The notes beneath the pieces are model-generated. The model was not told where the DNA came from, did not search any database, and worked only from the letters and a program-made list of their open reading frames with translations. From assembly GCA_002685535.1 (NCBI GenBank), contig NYXK01000053.1, positions 1-32,222 on the forward strand: a stretch of DNA of 32,222 nucleotides. Direction: 5' to 3'. The stretch comes from Deltaproteobacteria bacterium (lineage in GTDB: Bacteria; SAR324; NAC60-12). A program made the translations under genes and the position numbers. Positions 1 to 10,386 of this stretch are shown one piece after another (positions within the stretch are counted from its first letter, which is position 1; every line of letters begins with the position of its first letter).

Positions 1-1
1 T

Positions 2-229
2 ACATCCAGTCTCCTCCTTGTCCAAACAAACAACAGTTCGACTTCTGGCCGCGATGGCAGTGGTCGCGGCAGTAGCGAGTACGGCGTTGAGGAGTTTGAC
101 CGCTCGAATTCGAATAATAAAATGGGTATTAGTATGCGCGGTGGTGATATGGCGGCGCAGAATCGCGATAAGAGGTGTGGGTGGAGAGGGAGTGTTGGCG
201 CTTTTGGTGCGGAGGGAGGATTTCTATGA
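2..229 (+). CDS. 3' end of an unidentified protein-coding gene (partial)
   Basis: An open frame enters from the left edge and stops at the TGA at 227-229, giving about 75 residues. The composition is Ser/Gly/Asn-rich and low complexity (for example SSTSGRDGSGRGSSEYG), as in the disordered C-terminus of many fungal proteins. No domain is visible. An overlapping forward frame starting near base 18 is of similar length but reads as an Arg/Val/Ala-rich, unstructured product, so I favour the frame beginning at base 2. Because the body of the gene lies outside the window, neither the function nor the coding status is proven. Confidence 0.35.
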   Translation, partial: TSSLLLVQTNNSSTSGRDGSGRGSSEYGVEEFDRSNSNNKMGISMRGGDMAAQNRDKRCGWRGSVGAFGAEGGFL

Positions 230-762
230 TATATATTTTTGACTGACGCAGCGAGTGGCTTTACTACTGATTGGCAGCATTGATGATACCTGGTACCTGA
301 TACCTTAGATGATTGTAATGATGCTTGGATGGCGTTGGGCTTTGCATTGTTACGATACGACATAGTTTGGTTCGATTCGGCACGATATGATATGATAGGG
401 TGGATTTGGGTGCGTGGGTGGAATATCTGTTTGCATTTATTGGCGTTATGATACCAGTCTACTTGCAGCTTTGTTGTTATATACTTTGGACCTGTTATGT
501 GTGTTTAGAAGTCTGGTAGCATACCCACCCACCTGTTGATGGGGGCCGCGATGCATGCATACATTTATCTACCTACTTCCCCCTTATCTCCTCCCATATT
601 TGTCCTTTAAATGCTTGTAAATGATGTCTTCTCCAGATTTAGCATATTGTGGTCATGCGCTTCACATAAACAATATGGTCTGCTCGCTTAGTGGGTTGTA
701 GATGCCGGTGTGTTTGTAAACATGGGTGGGTATTGTCAACAACACTTGCTCTTTTCAATTCG
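230..762. other. Intergenic region, no gene seen
   Basis: AT-rich spacer between the partial gene on the left and the minus-strand membrane-protein remnant. I see no convincing ORF, RNA gene or repeat. A T-loop-like string near 367 (GGTTCGATTC) has no cloverleaf around it. Confidence 0.5.
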
Positions 763-2077
763 CTAGATATGAGGTCTGAAGTTTGACCAGTCTACGCTAG
801 TGTAGTCTCTGAGAGGAAGAGATCTGGGACCAATGAACCCCTCTAGGAGAATATAGCTTCTTGCGACAGCATACAAGAACAGTATCAGTCCATTACTTGC
901 ATACCTGGTCCACATTGGGGCAACACTGTTCAGCTCAAAAATGGTTTCTGCAGTCTTTCCAAACATTACTTTCGCAACTCCTCCGGGATACATTACAAAT
1001 GTGCCGTTACAAATGAAGTAGAAAACTAGTAAACCAATGAGCATAGGGCTAGCGCTTCTCCACAAGGTAAGTTCGACAGGAGTTGGGAAGGTAAAATTCC
1101 ATACTACGAGATGTAGACCAAAGTATGCAAGAATAAACACTAATCCGAAACAAACATCAGAGAACCGAAGTCCCTTCGGGGGGTTTGTTTTGCTCTCGCC
1201 GAATGCTCTGATAGGACTTGTCTCGAATTCCATGTCGAAATGCAAAAAAGGTTATCGAGTCCTATCCAGAAGAGACTGAGGAGATTTGTCCTGCTTCGAG
1301 GCTGCTTGATAAAGTCAAGCGGAGTGCGAGAGTATGGTTTGCTGGCCACATCACCTGCTTTCGTCAATATCTCCGCGATGGTGATCTCGCTTCTGAGGAC
1401 GATATAAGTCTCTACATCGAGGGGCTTGTGATTCCAGAAGAAGAAGGTGCACGAGGTACAGAAGATGAATGTGAGAGTAGTGAGCTCTAATGTCGATAAA
1501 TCCAGATGCTGAACCGCACGACCGATGCACCGAGCACAGAACCAACCCATCTGGACTAGAGTTATTGTTCGCGCGAAAGTATCCGCTTTGTTCTTGTCCC
1601 AAATTGCTTCTCTGCCACTGTGGGAAATGGCAGATACTTCTTCTGTAGGAGGTATTCAAGTTGTTGCCCATCGACAGGGAATTTAGGGAAGTCTGGTGTT
1701 TCTAGCATGAGTTCTCCCATGTTTGCGAAAAATGCGTGCCGGATAGTCCATTCCTTATAGCCCAACTTTTCCATATCTTCAACGCATTGTAGAGCCGAAG
1801 CCCATTGTTCAGCGCCGATTGCTGTTATGACTTCTGGAAAGAAGACTGCCAATGTCAACCACTGAAGCTTATTCTTTAAGTATGCCCATCGGCCGCTTGC
1901 CGTCCATTCGGGTATGTTCAGGCACAGGACGGACCAGCTGCAAAGGAAAATGGTGATGGCGCAAATCTGCATGATGTCAAGTGTACCTCGACCATTACAC
2001 TGATGCGCCAACCCATTCGCGAGGCCTCCATCTTCTGTCGTTGTGTTGTGAACGATCGACGAGTTCTGCGCGAGCAT
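763..2077 (-). pseudogene. Remnant of a fungal integral membrane protein family, frameshifted
   Basis: Three consecutive minus-strand frames carry successive parts of one fungal family of uncharacterised multi-pass membrane proteins. The N-terminal part (from ATG at 2077) has CNGRGTLDI followed by a hydrophobic TIFLCSWSVL segment. The middle has IWDKNKADTFARTI, WFCARCIGRAVQ and WNHKPLDVET. The C-terminal part has WNFTFPTPVELTLWR and ends ARSYILLEGFIG...VDW near 763. The junction near 1601-1615 falls inside continuous family sequence (...PTVAEK to AIWDKNKAD...), so it is a frameshift, not an intron. A second frame change near 1215-1290 has no splice pair of the right phase. Family knowledge: such proteins are common in fungi and have no known role. 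I infer a pseudogene. A sequencing error is the alternative, but two independent breaks make that less likely. Confidence 0.7.
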
Positions 2078-3149
2078 TGCTCATTCAGGCTAGAGTATGA
2101 AGCGAGTGCCCGTTAGCAGCTACCAGGCCAAGACGATGCCGGAGACTCCAATATAACAGACAGCTCGGGAAAGACAGTAGATCGTGGGCTATTTCCAGTA
2201 TTCTTACTCTGAAGCAAAGTATCGCAGACAGAATCAGGCTGCTTGTAGAAAGCGCTGCTCAGTTTCCCTAGGGTATAAACTAAGGCTGTAGATATCTTCT
2301 CCGTTGGCAGCAACACAAGCCGTCTGTGAGCAAGGTTGGAAATGAGGTAGACAGGAAAGTAAGATCATGAACATAGAGAGAAACAAATACATCTAACATG
2401 GTTGCCAGAAGGCTGTTTAATCAATCAGAAGCGTCTCCTATACGACCTGTTATCGTGCCTCGTCGCCCTCGGGACGAACAGCCTACCACTCACCAAGATT
2501 TCTGCCACTAGCAGTCATATGTGTATTACATAGCACGTCAAATTCTATATCTAACATCATTTCATGTGTAAATACCTAAGAAATCCGACTACTCCGCAAT
2601 AACTCGAAGTGCATGCAGTTCAATACCATTGGCCTTGAAGCACCGAGCCTCACGAGTCTAATATTGGGTGACCAGTCACTGAAGAGGATCACCATAAATT
2701 CTAGCTTCACAGGCCGCGCGAAACTCGAGCTTGAAAGGATGGGAAATGAAAAGAAAAGAACTTGTGCTGCCGACCAGCCCTTCCCCTAGAAATGGTGCCG
2801 CAGCAAGCCGTAGAAGCTTCCTCAATCGATTCTGGAATGAATTCAAAGTTGGGAAAATGTTTTGACTTTTGAGATATTAAGCGAGCAAGTAAGTATACAT
2901 AAGGTGTGAATATCACGTTCATCCCAGTCAAATTCAATACTACTGTCACAAATTGTGAGGCTACCTCTGTTCTCACATCCGCTGACCTTAAAGCCACGGC
3001 GATTACGAGAGACGGGAGCTTATGAGGCTGAGACCTCAGCCCACACTCTCTTTGCCCCCTGTCTGTACCACCTGAAAACAGCATCCCTCGATCTGAAAAT
3101 TGCAGCATATCACGCACCACTCTATCTCCGCAACATCGCACGACCCATC
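2078..3149. other. Intergenic region, no supported gene
   Basis: Spacer between two divergently oriented decayed genes. Minus-strand frames at 2113-2316 and 2707-3141 are open but show no recognisable domain. A plausible minus-strand intron signal (GTAAGA donor near 2210, GCTAAC near 2112, CTAG acceptor near 2092) could belong to a lost first exon of the membrane protein, but the frame entering 2077 has a TGA two codons upstream of the ATG. Confidence 0.4.
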
Positions 3150-4673
3150 ATGGATACACAACAAGGCCGTTGCTAAGATAGCTGCAGATTTTCGTGGCTT
3201 TTACGATCGAAAGGAGCCGTTCCGTATATCTCACGGCTCTACCAACAGCACCCGGCCTATCTTGCTCGGCGAGGTAATGTGGTTAAGATCGGCCATCTTT
3301 ACCATGTTCTGAACGTCTATACCAATGCCAGAACTGCACTGGTGGAGCCAAACGTACCGATGGATCGCCTGGTCGAAACCACTTAAATACGGTCTCGTCC
3401 CGCCAGTTGTTATGGAGTTTCCAGGCATCACTGTTGGCGGTGGTTATGCAGGAACATCTGGCGAAGGCAGCTTATTTAAGCACGGTTTCTTCAATCGGAC
3501 GATCAACTACGTGCATGTGATCCTGGCGAATGGGGATTTGGTAAAGGCTTCCGAGGAAGAAAGGCCTGACCTATTTAAGGGTGCAGCTGGGGCGGTCGGA
3601 AGCTTAGGCATCGTCACGCTTGTGGAATTGCAACTGATAGAAGCAACTAAGTACGTCGAGACGACATATCATCCCATTTCCAGTGTGCCTGAAGCAGCAC
3701 AAAAGTTAGGGCATCTTGCAACAAGTCCTGATCTGGACTGCTTGGACGGGATTCTCTTTTCACTTCACCGAGGTCTGGTCATCACGGGTCGTATGACGAA
3801 CGACTCCGACCCAAATTTCCCTGTCCGCAGCTTCAGCAAAGCCAGTGACCCTTGGTTCTACCTTCGCGAGGAAGAGGTAGCATCTCAAGCAAAGGACAGC
3901 GGTCCTACTACTGAACTCATTCCTCTTGAAGAGTATCTATTCCGCTACGATAGAGGTGGATGTAAGTATAAGTTCGTTCTTTGTAGTAGCCCGGATATAG
4001 AAGGAAGAAATACTCAGGTTTTATTTATGTGTGCACAAGGCTGACTTCCAAAGTTTGGGTTGGCTATTCTGCCTTCAAATACTTCTACACGCCGTTCAAC
4101 TGGATCACGCGTTGGTAACTTGACGACTATCTACATACTCGAACAATGCACACTGCTCTCCATGCTAGTGGCTTTTCGACTTCATACGTCGTTCAAGATC
4201 TTGCTGCTCTCCCATATTCGATCGTCGACTCCTTAATCGAATACACCCAGGCTTATTTCAATATCTTCCCTCTTTGGCTCTGGGGGTTTGGCCCGTCTAA
4301 CCGGGAATCTTTCATCAAGCTCACCCAGGACCTCGAAGTCAAGCTGCAGGAGTTGGGAGGCATGAAGTGGCTTTATGCGAACACATACTACCCGGAAATA
4401 GGCTTTTGGAACATATATGACCGTAAGTTGTATGATGCCCTGCGAGCAAAGTATCACGCGACATCACTGCCGAGTGTCTGGCATAAAGTGCACACAGATG
4501 TTGATGCAGAGGCAGAAGCGGTCAAGTCGTCCTGGTGGCTGCGGTTTCTCACACTCTGACCAGTCAGTGGCCTTTGGGGTGTGTATTCGGCGCAAGCAAG
4601 TGGTCAGAAGTTGCTGGCACAGAGATCGACGTGGAAGTCAATTGAATCGAAGGACTGTGAGTATATCGATTGA
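3150..4673 (+). pseudogene. DHCR24-like FAD-binding oxidoreductase, multiply disrupted
   Basis: The family is the FAD-linked (PCMH-type) oxidoreductases related to delta(24)-sterol reductase. Recognisable blocks, in order: DFRGFYDRKEPF, HGSTNSTR, ARTALVEPNVPMDRLVE, YGLVPPVVMEFPGITVGGG, GTSGEGSLFKHGFF, LANGDLVKASEEERPDLF, GAVGSLGIVTLVELQLIEA, EEYLFRYDRGG, FPLWLWGFGPSN, GGMKWLYANTYY and YHATSLPSVWHKV. One intron at 3962-4053 (GTAAGT donor, GCTGAC branch) still splices in frame to give RYDRGGFWVGY. Lesions: a frameshift within the first five codons (about 3155-3165), one near 3250-3275, one near 3380-3388, a TAA at 4116-4118 where the family has an aromatic residue (ITRW*LDD), and a TGA at 4557-4559 (probably a former TGG). 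Family-like sequence (GLWGVY, LLAQRSTWKSIE) continues beyond that stop to about 4673. The gene is not translatable as one protein. Confidence 0.88.
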
Positions 4674-5578
4674 TGGCTTGAGCAGTAATGAGAGCAATTG
4701 GGGACTGGTGGTAGTCATGGGTACCGATCGTGGGCTCATAGCTGTCTGCGTGAGGTGATTTTGATCTGAGTGGTGCATGTGTATTTGACAGTCTCAACCC
4801 CCAGCAAGATCAGGAATCACATCTGCTTCATGAAACCTTGATCATCCGGCTTCTGAAATATCATTGTTTTCCAGGGCACCGTCCAGGTCTCCTGTTTACA
4901 CCACCTGATACTCGGCACTCGAGAGAGTGGATTCACAGCACCGCAAATGACTTGCCAAAAGCGGTGTGTTTCCCAGAGAAATTTTTCGGTCGACATCAGA
5001 TGTGGCTTACCTATGTCTGCATGAGTATCAGGTCACTGAAAGCCATTTACAGTTGTCTGGGGCTTAGCTAGCGGAGCATGTGCCTGATGTGCTTAATTAG
5101 CAGAACTGGGGAGTAGACCAATGCAATTTAGTGACCATGGCAGCTCTGTATTCTTGAAATGCCAAGATTATATCATGACTCGGATCGTACCCTGTTGTCA
5201 ACACTGAATGCGAGATGGAAAGCGAGGCCAAGAAGTAGATCAGCTGCCAAAAGCATTCGTCTTACGCTCCATGATTTCTTGGGGATTGTACGACGTGCAC
5301 TTCAACTCTGACGCCCAGCTAGCACAATGGCTCCGCCAAAAATAATATTGACTTTTATGCGGTTGTTTGATTGCGTCCCCAGTAGGGTCAATTTTGTCTG
5401 CTGTGGGTAGGCACAGTGGCTGCCAGGGACGCGAATGCTTACTTTGCTCCCGGAAAGTAATCTCACCTCGTCTATCAGACACGCTTCGCATAAGTATCAA
5501 GCAGTTTCCACAAGTCTGATTAAGAATTGTAAGTCTCATAACTTCCGGCCCTTGGATCTTCATCTCATCCATCGAAAA
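4674..5578. other. Intergenic region, no supported gene
   Basis: About 0.9 kb between the oxidoreductase remnant and the carboxylesterase. A 77-codon open frame at 4838-5071 has no recognisable motif. The last ~150 bases are presumably the promoter and leader of the esterase; I could not identify a clear TATA box. Confidence 0.4.
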
Positions 5579-7203
5579 ATGCACATCAAACTTCTCCACC
5601 TCGGAGGCTTCGTCGCTACAGCTCTGACAATGAAGTACCCTCCTCACTTCAAAGTGGGCCAGGAAGTCACCACTACAAGTGTTCGTGTTCGAGGGAAGGC
5701 TGCTTCGATCGAGAGAGAAGTGTCGGTATACCTTGGTATTCCCTACGCGCAATCTCCCGTAGGTGATCTTCGATTTGCGCCACCTCAAAAGTTCACTGGG
5801 TCTGGTAGAATCGATGGGACGAAATTGGTAAGTTTAAGATATTCCTTGAATTGAAATACATGTTACATGTCTACAAGGTGCTGAGCGTTGCAGGGTCCAT
5901 CGTGTCCAATCATTATGGTATTCGGTAGTGGCGCACTGCCAAATATCATAGGTAAGAACTTTACAGTTGTAGGACTTGCTGTTTTGGAGTCACTGTCTCA
6001 GCCATGGGATACATTCAGTGAGGACTGTCTTAAGATCAATGTCTGGACAAAGCTACAGACTGGAGGGAAGACCAAGGCAGTGATGGTGTGGATTCACGGC
6101 GGCGGATACTCGCTTGGCAATTCATCAGATCCGACTTTTGACGGGCAGCACATTGTTGAAGAGGAAGATGATGTCTTTGTATCGTCCAAGTGAGTTCTTT
6201 TCGTGATTCTCTGCAGCATGTCAACATTACTTACCGAAGAGGAAGCTACCGCATGAACATCTTCGGCTTTCTAGGGAATCCTCACTCCCCGGCCAGCCTA
6301 GCGCTCATGGACCGACGTCTAGCAGTCGAATGGGTCCGCGACAATATTCACGCATTTGGTGGCGATCCTTCTCGCATAATCCTCTTCGGACAGTCGGCAG
6401 GCGGTGGATCTATCGACCTCTACAGTTACGCATACACATCCGACCCCATCATCTCTGGGATGATCCTCCAATCCGGAACAACTTCTCTCGGAGCATACAC
6501 ACAAGAAACAGCAGCAAAAGGCTGGTACAACGTAACATCAACCCTCAACTGCAGCCAAAATACCACCAATTCAATCTCACTAATGGCATGTATGCGCAAC
6601 AAAACCACCTCAGACATTACCTCCGCAATGCCACAATTTAACGCCGCCACTGGAGCCGCCTACTTCTGGCCCACCATCGACGAAATCCTCGTATTCTCAG
6701 ATGGCCATTCTCGCTCTACAGCAGGCAAGTTCATCAAAGTCCCAATATTGATCGGTAACACGGATTACGAAGCTGGGTATCTCAAGGCCATGAGCTCAGC
6801 ATTTGATGCCTATCTCCCCGATGAACACTGGGACGTGTTCAACTTACAAGTATATACCTGTCCGTCTGCAGAAAGAGCGAAAGTGAGTGTATTTGCCGGG
6901 CTATCGACTTGGAGATATCGATATTCTGGAGACTTTGAGGAGCTGGCTTTGACGAGGAGCCCGAGGAGTAGGGCGTATCATGCGTCGGAGTTGGTGCCGT
7001 TGTTTGGCGCGGTGGACGCATTCGAGGAGATGAAGCCATCGGGAGATTTAATTGAGGTAGGACGGTATTTGAGAGGTGCATGGGCGGCGTTTGCAAAGGA
7101 TCCGGAGAGAGGGGTAGAGAGATATGGATGGCCGAGGTATCGATCTGGTCGGAGGACTTTGATCGGCTGGATTATAATAACTCAGTCCGGGCAGCAATAT
7201 TAG
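5579..7203 (+). CDS. Type-B carboxylesterase / cholinesterase-like hydrolase, C-terminus frameshifted
   Basis: Hydrolyses carboxylic esters; alpha/beta-hydrolase family COesterase, probably secreted. Model: exons 5579-5827, 5894-6189 and 6246-7203 (about 500 aa). Introns are GTAAGT...GTTGCAG (66 b) and GTGAGT...GGAAG (56 b). The second rebuilds N-Y-R of the family's NYRLNIFGF motif. The chosen ATG gives a short hydrophobic N-terminus (LLHLGGFVATALT) that could be a weak signal peptide. Motifs: VYLGIPYAQSPVGDLRF, SEDCLKINVWTK, MVWIHGGGYSLGN, then the nucleophile elbow FGQSAGG with Ser ~232. The likely acid is Glu ~357 in GNTDYEAGY and the likely base is His ~427 in AYHASELVPLFG. After WPRYRSGRRTLI the frame slips: a shifted frame continues in family style (LDYNNS...QYD) to a TAA at 7230-7232. 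The last ~20 residues are therefore altered by a one-base indel or an error. The catalytic core is intact. Confidence 0.82.
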
Positions 7204-7540
7204 ATGAAAAGCAGTACGATTTTTGTGAGTAAGTTTAAAGCTCCCTGATATCAGGATGCGGGTCATGTTTGGCACATCCGGTAGCTTTGATGTATGGTGT
7301 TGTTGATTTTCTGCAAGCGAGCTCGCTAAATCACAAGGAGGTGAGGTCTCGTTTTGTCAGGAGCTTTGATTTGATATATGTCGCAGCCTTTATGGATCAT
7401 AGATTGCCACTATCATAAAGTTAAATATACCGTGACCTATTTCCTCCTCTTTACATAGATTATCCATAAGCAGATTCATCTCGAGGTACCCCTCCCCAGA
7501 GGACTGATCTCGCTTAGCGCACCACGGCAACTCCACATCA
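7204..7540. other. Spacer downstream of the esterase
   Basis: Contains the frame-shifted end of the esterase (to 7232). On the minus strand at about 7450-7540 there is a short open stretch (FFDAIPLGPLVDDVELPW) that looks protein-like but which I could not assign. It may belong to the degraded gene at 7541-7903. Confidence 0.3.
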
Positions 7541-7903
7541 TCAACGAGCGGACCCAAGGGAATAGCATCGAAGAACTTTTCGAGGACTTCTCACGAGTGA
7601 ATTGTCGATCTTTTGTGTGTCAGTAGCTTTGATTTGTTTATTTGTGAATATGCCAAGGGGACTCACAAGTCCTGCGATAAAGTCGGCACGTTCCTCCTTG
7701 ATGACGAGTGCCTGCTCCATGCCCCTGGTCGAGCCCGCTGCACTCGTAATAATCACCCACCTTGGCCTCTCAATCCTCTCCAGCAGCATCATTACAGCTT
7801 GAAATAGCGCCAGTTGTCCCAGTGTATTGATTGTGAAACTTCTTTGTTGTCTACCATCATAAAACGCTCTCGGGTGGCATGATGCTCCATCCTGCGTCAT
7901 CAT
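7541..7903 (-). pseudogene. Fragment of a short-chain dehydrogenase/reductase (SDR)
   Basis: The peptide FTINTLGQLALFQAVMMLL followed by RPRWVIITSAAGSTRGM matches the central part of SDR enzymes: the NTLGP helix leading to the SSAAGS active-site serine strand. The N-terminal Rossmann TGxxxGIG motif and the downstream catalytic YxxxK are both missing, and there is no room for them in the adjacent sequence in this frame. A plausible intron (GTGAGT donor, CTACTGAC branch, AAAAG acceptor) lies at about 7603-7660. I read this as a decayed gene fragment. Too little is left to name the substrate. Confidence 0.5.
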
Positions 7904-7948
7904 TGGTATCGAGAGATCGAGCTGACATACTTGAAAGTGATAATCAGA

Positions 7949-8611
7949 CTACCTCCCTTTGTCCTCAATGTTTGGTTGGAAATGGTCTTCAGGCTCCTGG
8001 TCTATAATCAGCAGAGCGAAATTCCGGAAGATAAACATGACGGAATCCTCCTCCCTGTACCCGATCTCCACCGCTTCGACCGTCCATACCAGCTGACGCC
8101 AGGGCATTAAGATATTCCACAGTGTGATATGTAGACCTATCAGCCACGGGCAAGGCCATATTCCAGTAGCGTACTTCAGACTTTCCATCCCGCGCACCAC
8201 TTTCCATGTGCCCCCGAGTACCAAGATCATACCCATAGAGGGCCAAGCACGAGAAAGGTTATTATAATCACAGGGATAAGTGCTACGACTTAAACCCTCT
8301 TCGACTTTCGCCACAGCCATGTGCACACTGCCATCACCAAGACACACATGAGCGCCGACGAGATCAGAAAGGTCCTGTACGGCGCGCCACTTCCTGTGAT
8401 CTGTCGGATGTTTATTCCAAAGAAAGACATGGACTAAAGACAAGGGGAGGAAGATGAATCCGAGAAACTATATCATACCAATGGAATCGGCTTGCTAAAT
8501 GGACTTCCTTGATTCTTGTAAGGACAAGTTACCGATGTTGACCTGAATGGCGTCTCGAATATGTTGCTCGAGATCTCTCCTTTTCTGCAAGAGTCGCTGT
8601 TGTTTCGACAT
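7949..8611 (-). CDS. Small putative multi-pass membrane protein, unknown function
   Basis: No recognised family. The main exon (about 8467-7949) begins with the hydrophobic stretch FLGFIFLPLSLVHVFLW. It continues with further hydrophobic, Trp-rich segments (MGMILVLGGTWKVV, PWLIGLHITLWNILMPW and MFIFRNFALLII) and ends in an acidic tail. An upstream ATG at 8611-8609 opens a basic, coiled-coil-like first exon (MSKQQRLLQKRRDLEQHIRD) that reaches a candidate donor at 8532 (GTAACT); TATAG at 8472-8468 is the candidate acceptor. The phases of this pair do not match, while a weaker donor at 8542 (GTCAAC) would be in phase. Either the weaker site is used or the gene has a small indel. About 196 aa if intact. 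Confidence 0.4.
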
Positions 8612-9104
8612 GAAATGATCTAAGTATTTGCTACTCTGCGGGACTAAGATTTAGGACTCTGATCGAGAGGACATGGTGTCGCCGAAGTCAGCGATACGAT
8701 GGTGTATCACTTGGATTGCTCTACTGTACCTCTTCCTTGCAACCGTTTTACAGCTAGGTCTTTGTCGTGAGTAGCCATTCCAGGGCTCTCTCTGCTGGAG
8801 GCAATTGATTGTTTGGCTTTCCATCCTTCGAATGTTCTATTGTAGTTCCATCATCTACTGGAGAAATTGGATCTCCATTACTCTTGTCAAAGGCAGTAGA
8901 TATTCGACTGGAGACTTGTTTGCAGATTGACTATGCGCCTTACTTGGCCTTCCTATGGTATCCAATAGAGAGGCGAACACATAGGGCGCTGGTAGAGGGC
9001 TGTCTGGGTAGAACCCGTCTGGCCATGAGCAAGTGTTGCTATCTTGAGGATACCGAGAATGGTCAGGATGAAGGCCTATTCTCGCGAGGACTGCATGGCT
9101 TTTG
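8612..9104. other. Spacer with unassigned open frames
   Basis: Upstream of the minus-strand membrane protein and downstream of the unrecognised gene at 9105-9960. Frames are open on both strands (plus 8809-9108, minus 8855-9223) but show no domain. A minus-strand splice-like pair at about 9147-9103 (GTACAA donor, TCTAAC branch, TGCAG acceptor) suggests the neighbouring gene once extended here, although the phases do not agree. Confidence 0.3.
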
Positions 9105-9960
9105 TTAGATTTCACACCTGGGATTAAATTTGTACCTGCCGCCCCGAAAGCTGTGTCCCATTGTGCCATTCGAAATAAACGCCCAGACTCTTGGTGCTCG
9201 TATCGAAGAGTACATCTCGGCATCGAAACTCAACGAAAGAAAAGAGGGCTCGACTTGATCTATTGCAAAGTATTCCCGCTCAAATCTTGAAGCCTCTACA
9301 TATCGACCGTATGAAAGTGAACAACGGAGTACGTTGACTGTTTGAGACAGTCGTGTACTATTCGATATGATTTGCTCAAAAAACAGAGGCGGAAAGCCAT
9401 ACAGGGTGCCAAATGTATCGATAATCGAGACGTCGCCATACCACTGGCTTTCCAATAAGGTTTGCATTATATTTATAATGAAGATGATTCGTACACTTCT
9501 TTTTCCCGGCAATTGCTGCAGAGCATGAAGGAACTTCAAGCCATCTACTGCTATGCAGAAACGTTGAATCGAAATCTTGTTGCTTGCTGAATCGACTATG
9601 GCGCAATCTGCTGTAGGTGGCCGTTCAGGCTGTTGAATATCGCTGCTTTTGGCTGGCTCTAGCGATCGCCGCCGTTCTGCTGCGACCTTGTTGTGTAAAT
9701 TAGCAGCAAGAAGAAGATATCTAGAAATTGTTAGAGGGGCTTCGTCTAAAGAGGAAGAATTACCTATTATCTGTTTCACTGAGCTGCACGATCTTGTCGA
9801 CGAAAGGATACTTTGCACTAAGACGAGTCGCCGGTCGATCGTGGTGCTTATTCAGGGACTTTATGTTAGGCGGCCCTGCCGCAGGTGCGACATTTTCCAG
9901 GTCAATGTTGATCTCCGTGTGAGTTTTTTGAAGGAGCAGGTGCCGAAGACCAAGCAGAAA
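9105..9960 (-). CDS. Unrecognised fungal gene, possibly decayed
   Basis: I do not recognise this protein. Two minus-strand segments join in frame across a short intron at 9763-9721 (GTAATT donor, CTCTAAC branch, TTTCTAG acceptor, 43 b): ...KYPFVDKIVQLSETDN-R-YLLLAANLHNK... The downstream exon then runs to about 9105 and includes SQWYGDVSIIDTFGTLYGFPPLFFEQII and DAEMYSSIRAPRVWAFISNGTMGHSF. The upstream exon (9960-9764) has no ATG after its in-frame TAG, so a first exon is missing. A coding-like stretch at about 10,165-10,330 (ARELKFNAFAPNFVSSGLSN) in a different frame may be that exon. The lack of a continuous start suggests a partial or degenerating gene. Confidence 0.38.
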
Positions 9961-10386
9961 TAAGTGTCCAGCTGGCAGCTAGGCTGTGCATTTCTGTGGC
10001 TGCAGGAGCTGAATTGCATGTTGGGCAGAACCATGGAGGTGTGGGAATGCAGCCAGTGAGGAGACAGCAGGACAACCGAACCAAACGAGATATCCACCTA
10101 GGGCGTTTCGGAGACGATAGAACAGTAGAACGAAATCATATGATATGTAACAGAGAAGACTACCTGTTTGATAAACCAGACGATACAAAGTTTGGTGCGA
10201 ACGCATTAAACTTGAGTTCTCTAGCCTGCAAATACGGTGCAGTTGTGTTTTGGGACTTTCAGCCACTGCTGGAATTTCGCGAGAGGGCCCTGGAACACGG
10301 CGGCGAAGGTACAAGACCATGGAAGTCGTGCCCCGAAAACAAACACTGGTTTGTGGCATTCCATATACCTTCGTATTTCTATCCTT

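Noticed and set aside
18..242. 74-codon forward frame at the left edge
   Set aside because: Overlaps a better frame (2-229) that runs in from outside the window; its product is Arg/Val/Ala-rich with no domain.
360..380. tRNA T-loop-like string GGTTCGATTC
   Set aside because: No acceptor stem, D-arm or anticodon arm can be folded around it.
2707..3141. 144-codon minus-strand frame
   Set aside because: No recognisable motif, and it overlaps the start of the DHCR24-like remnant; likely chance.
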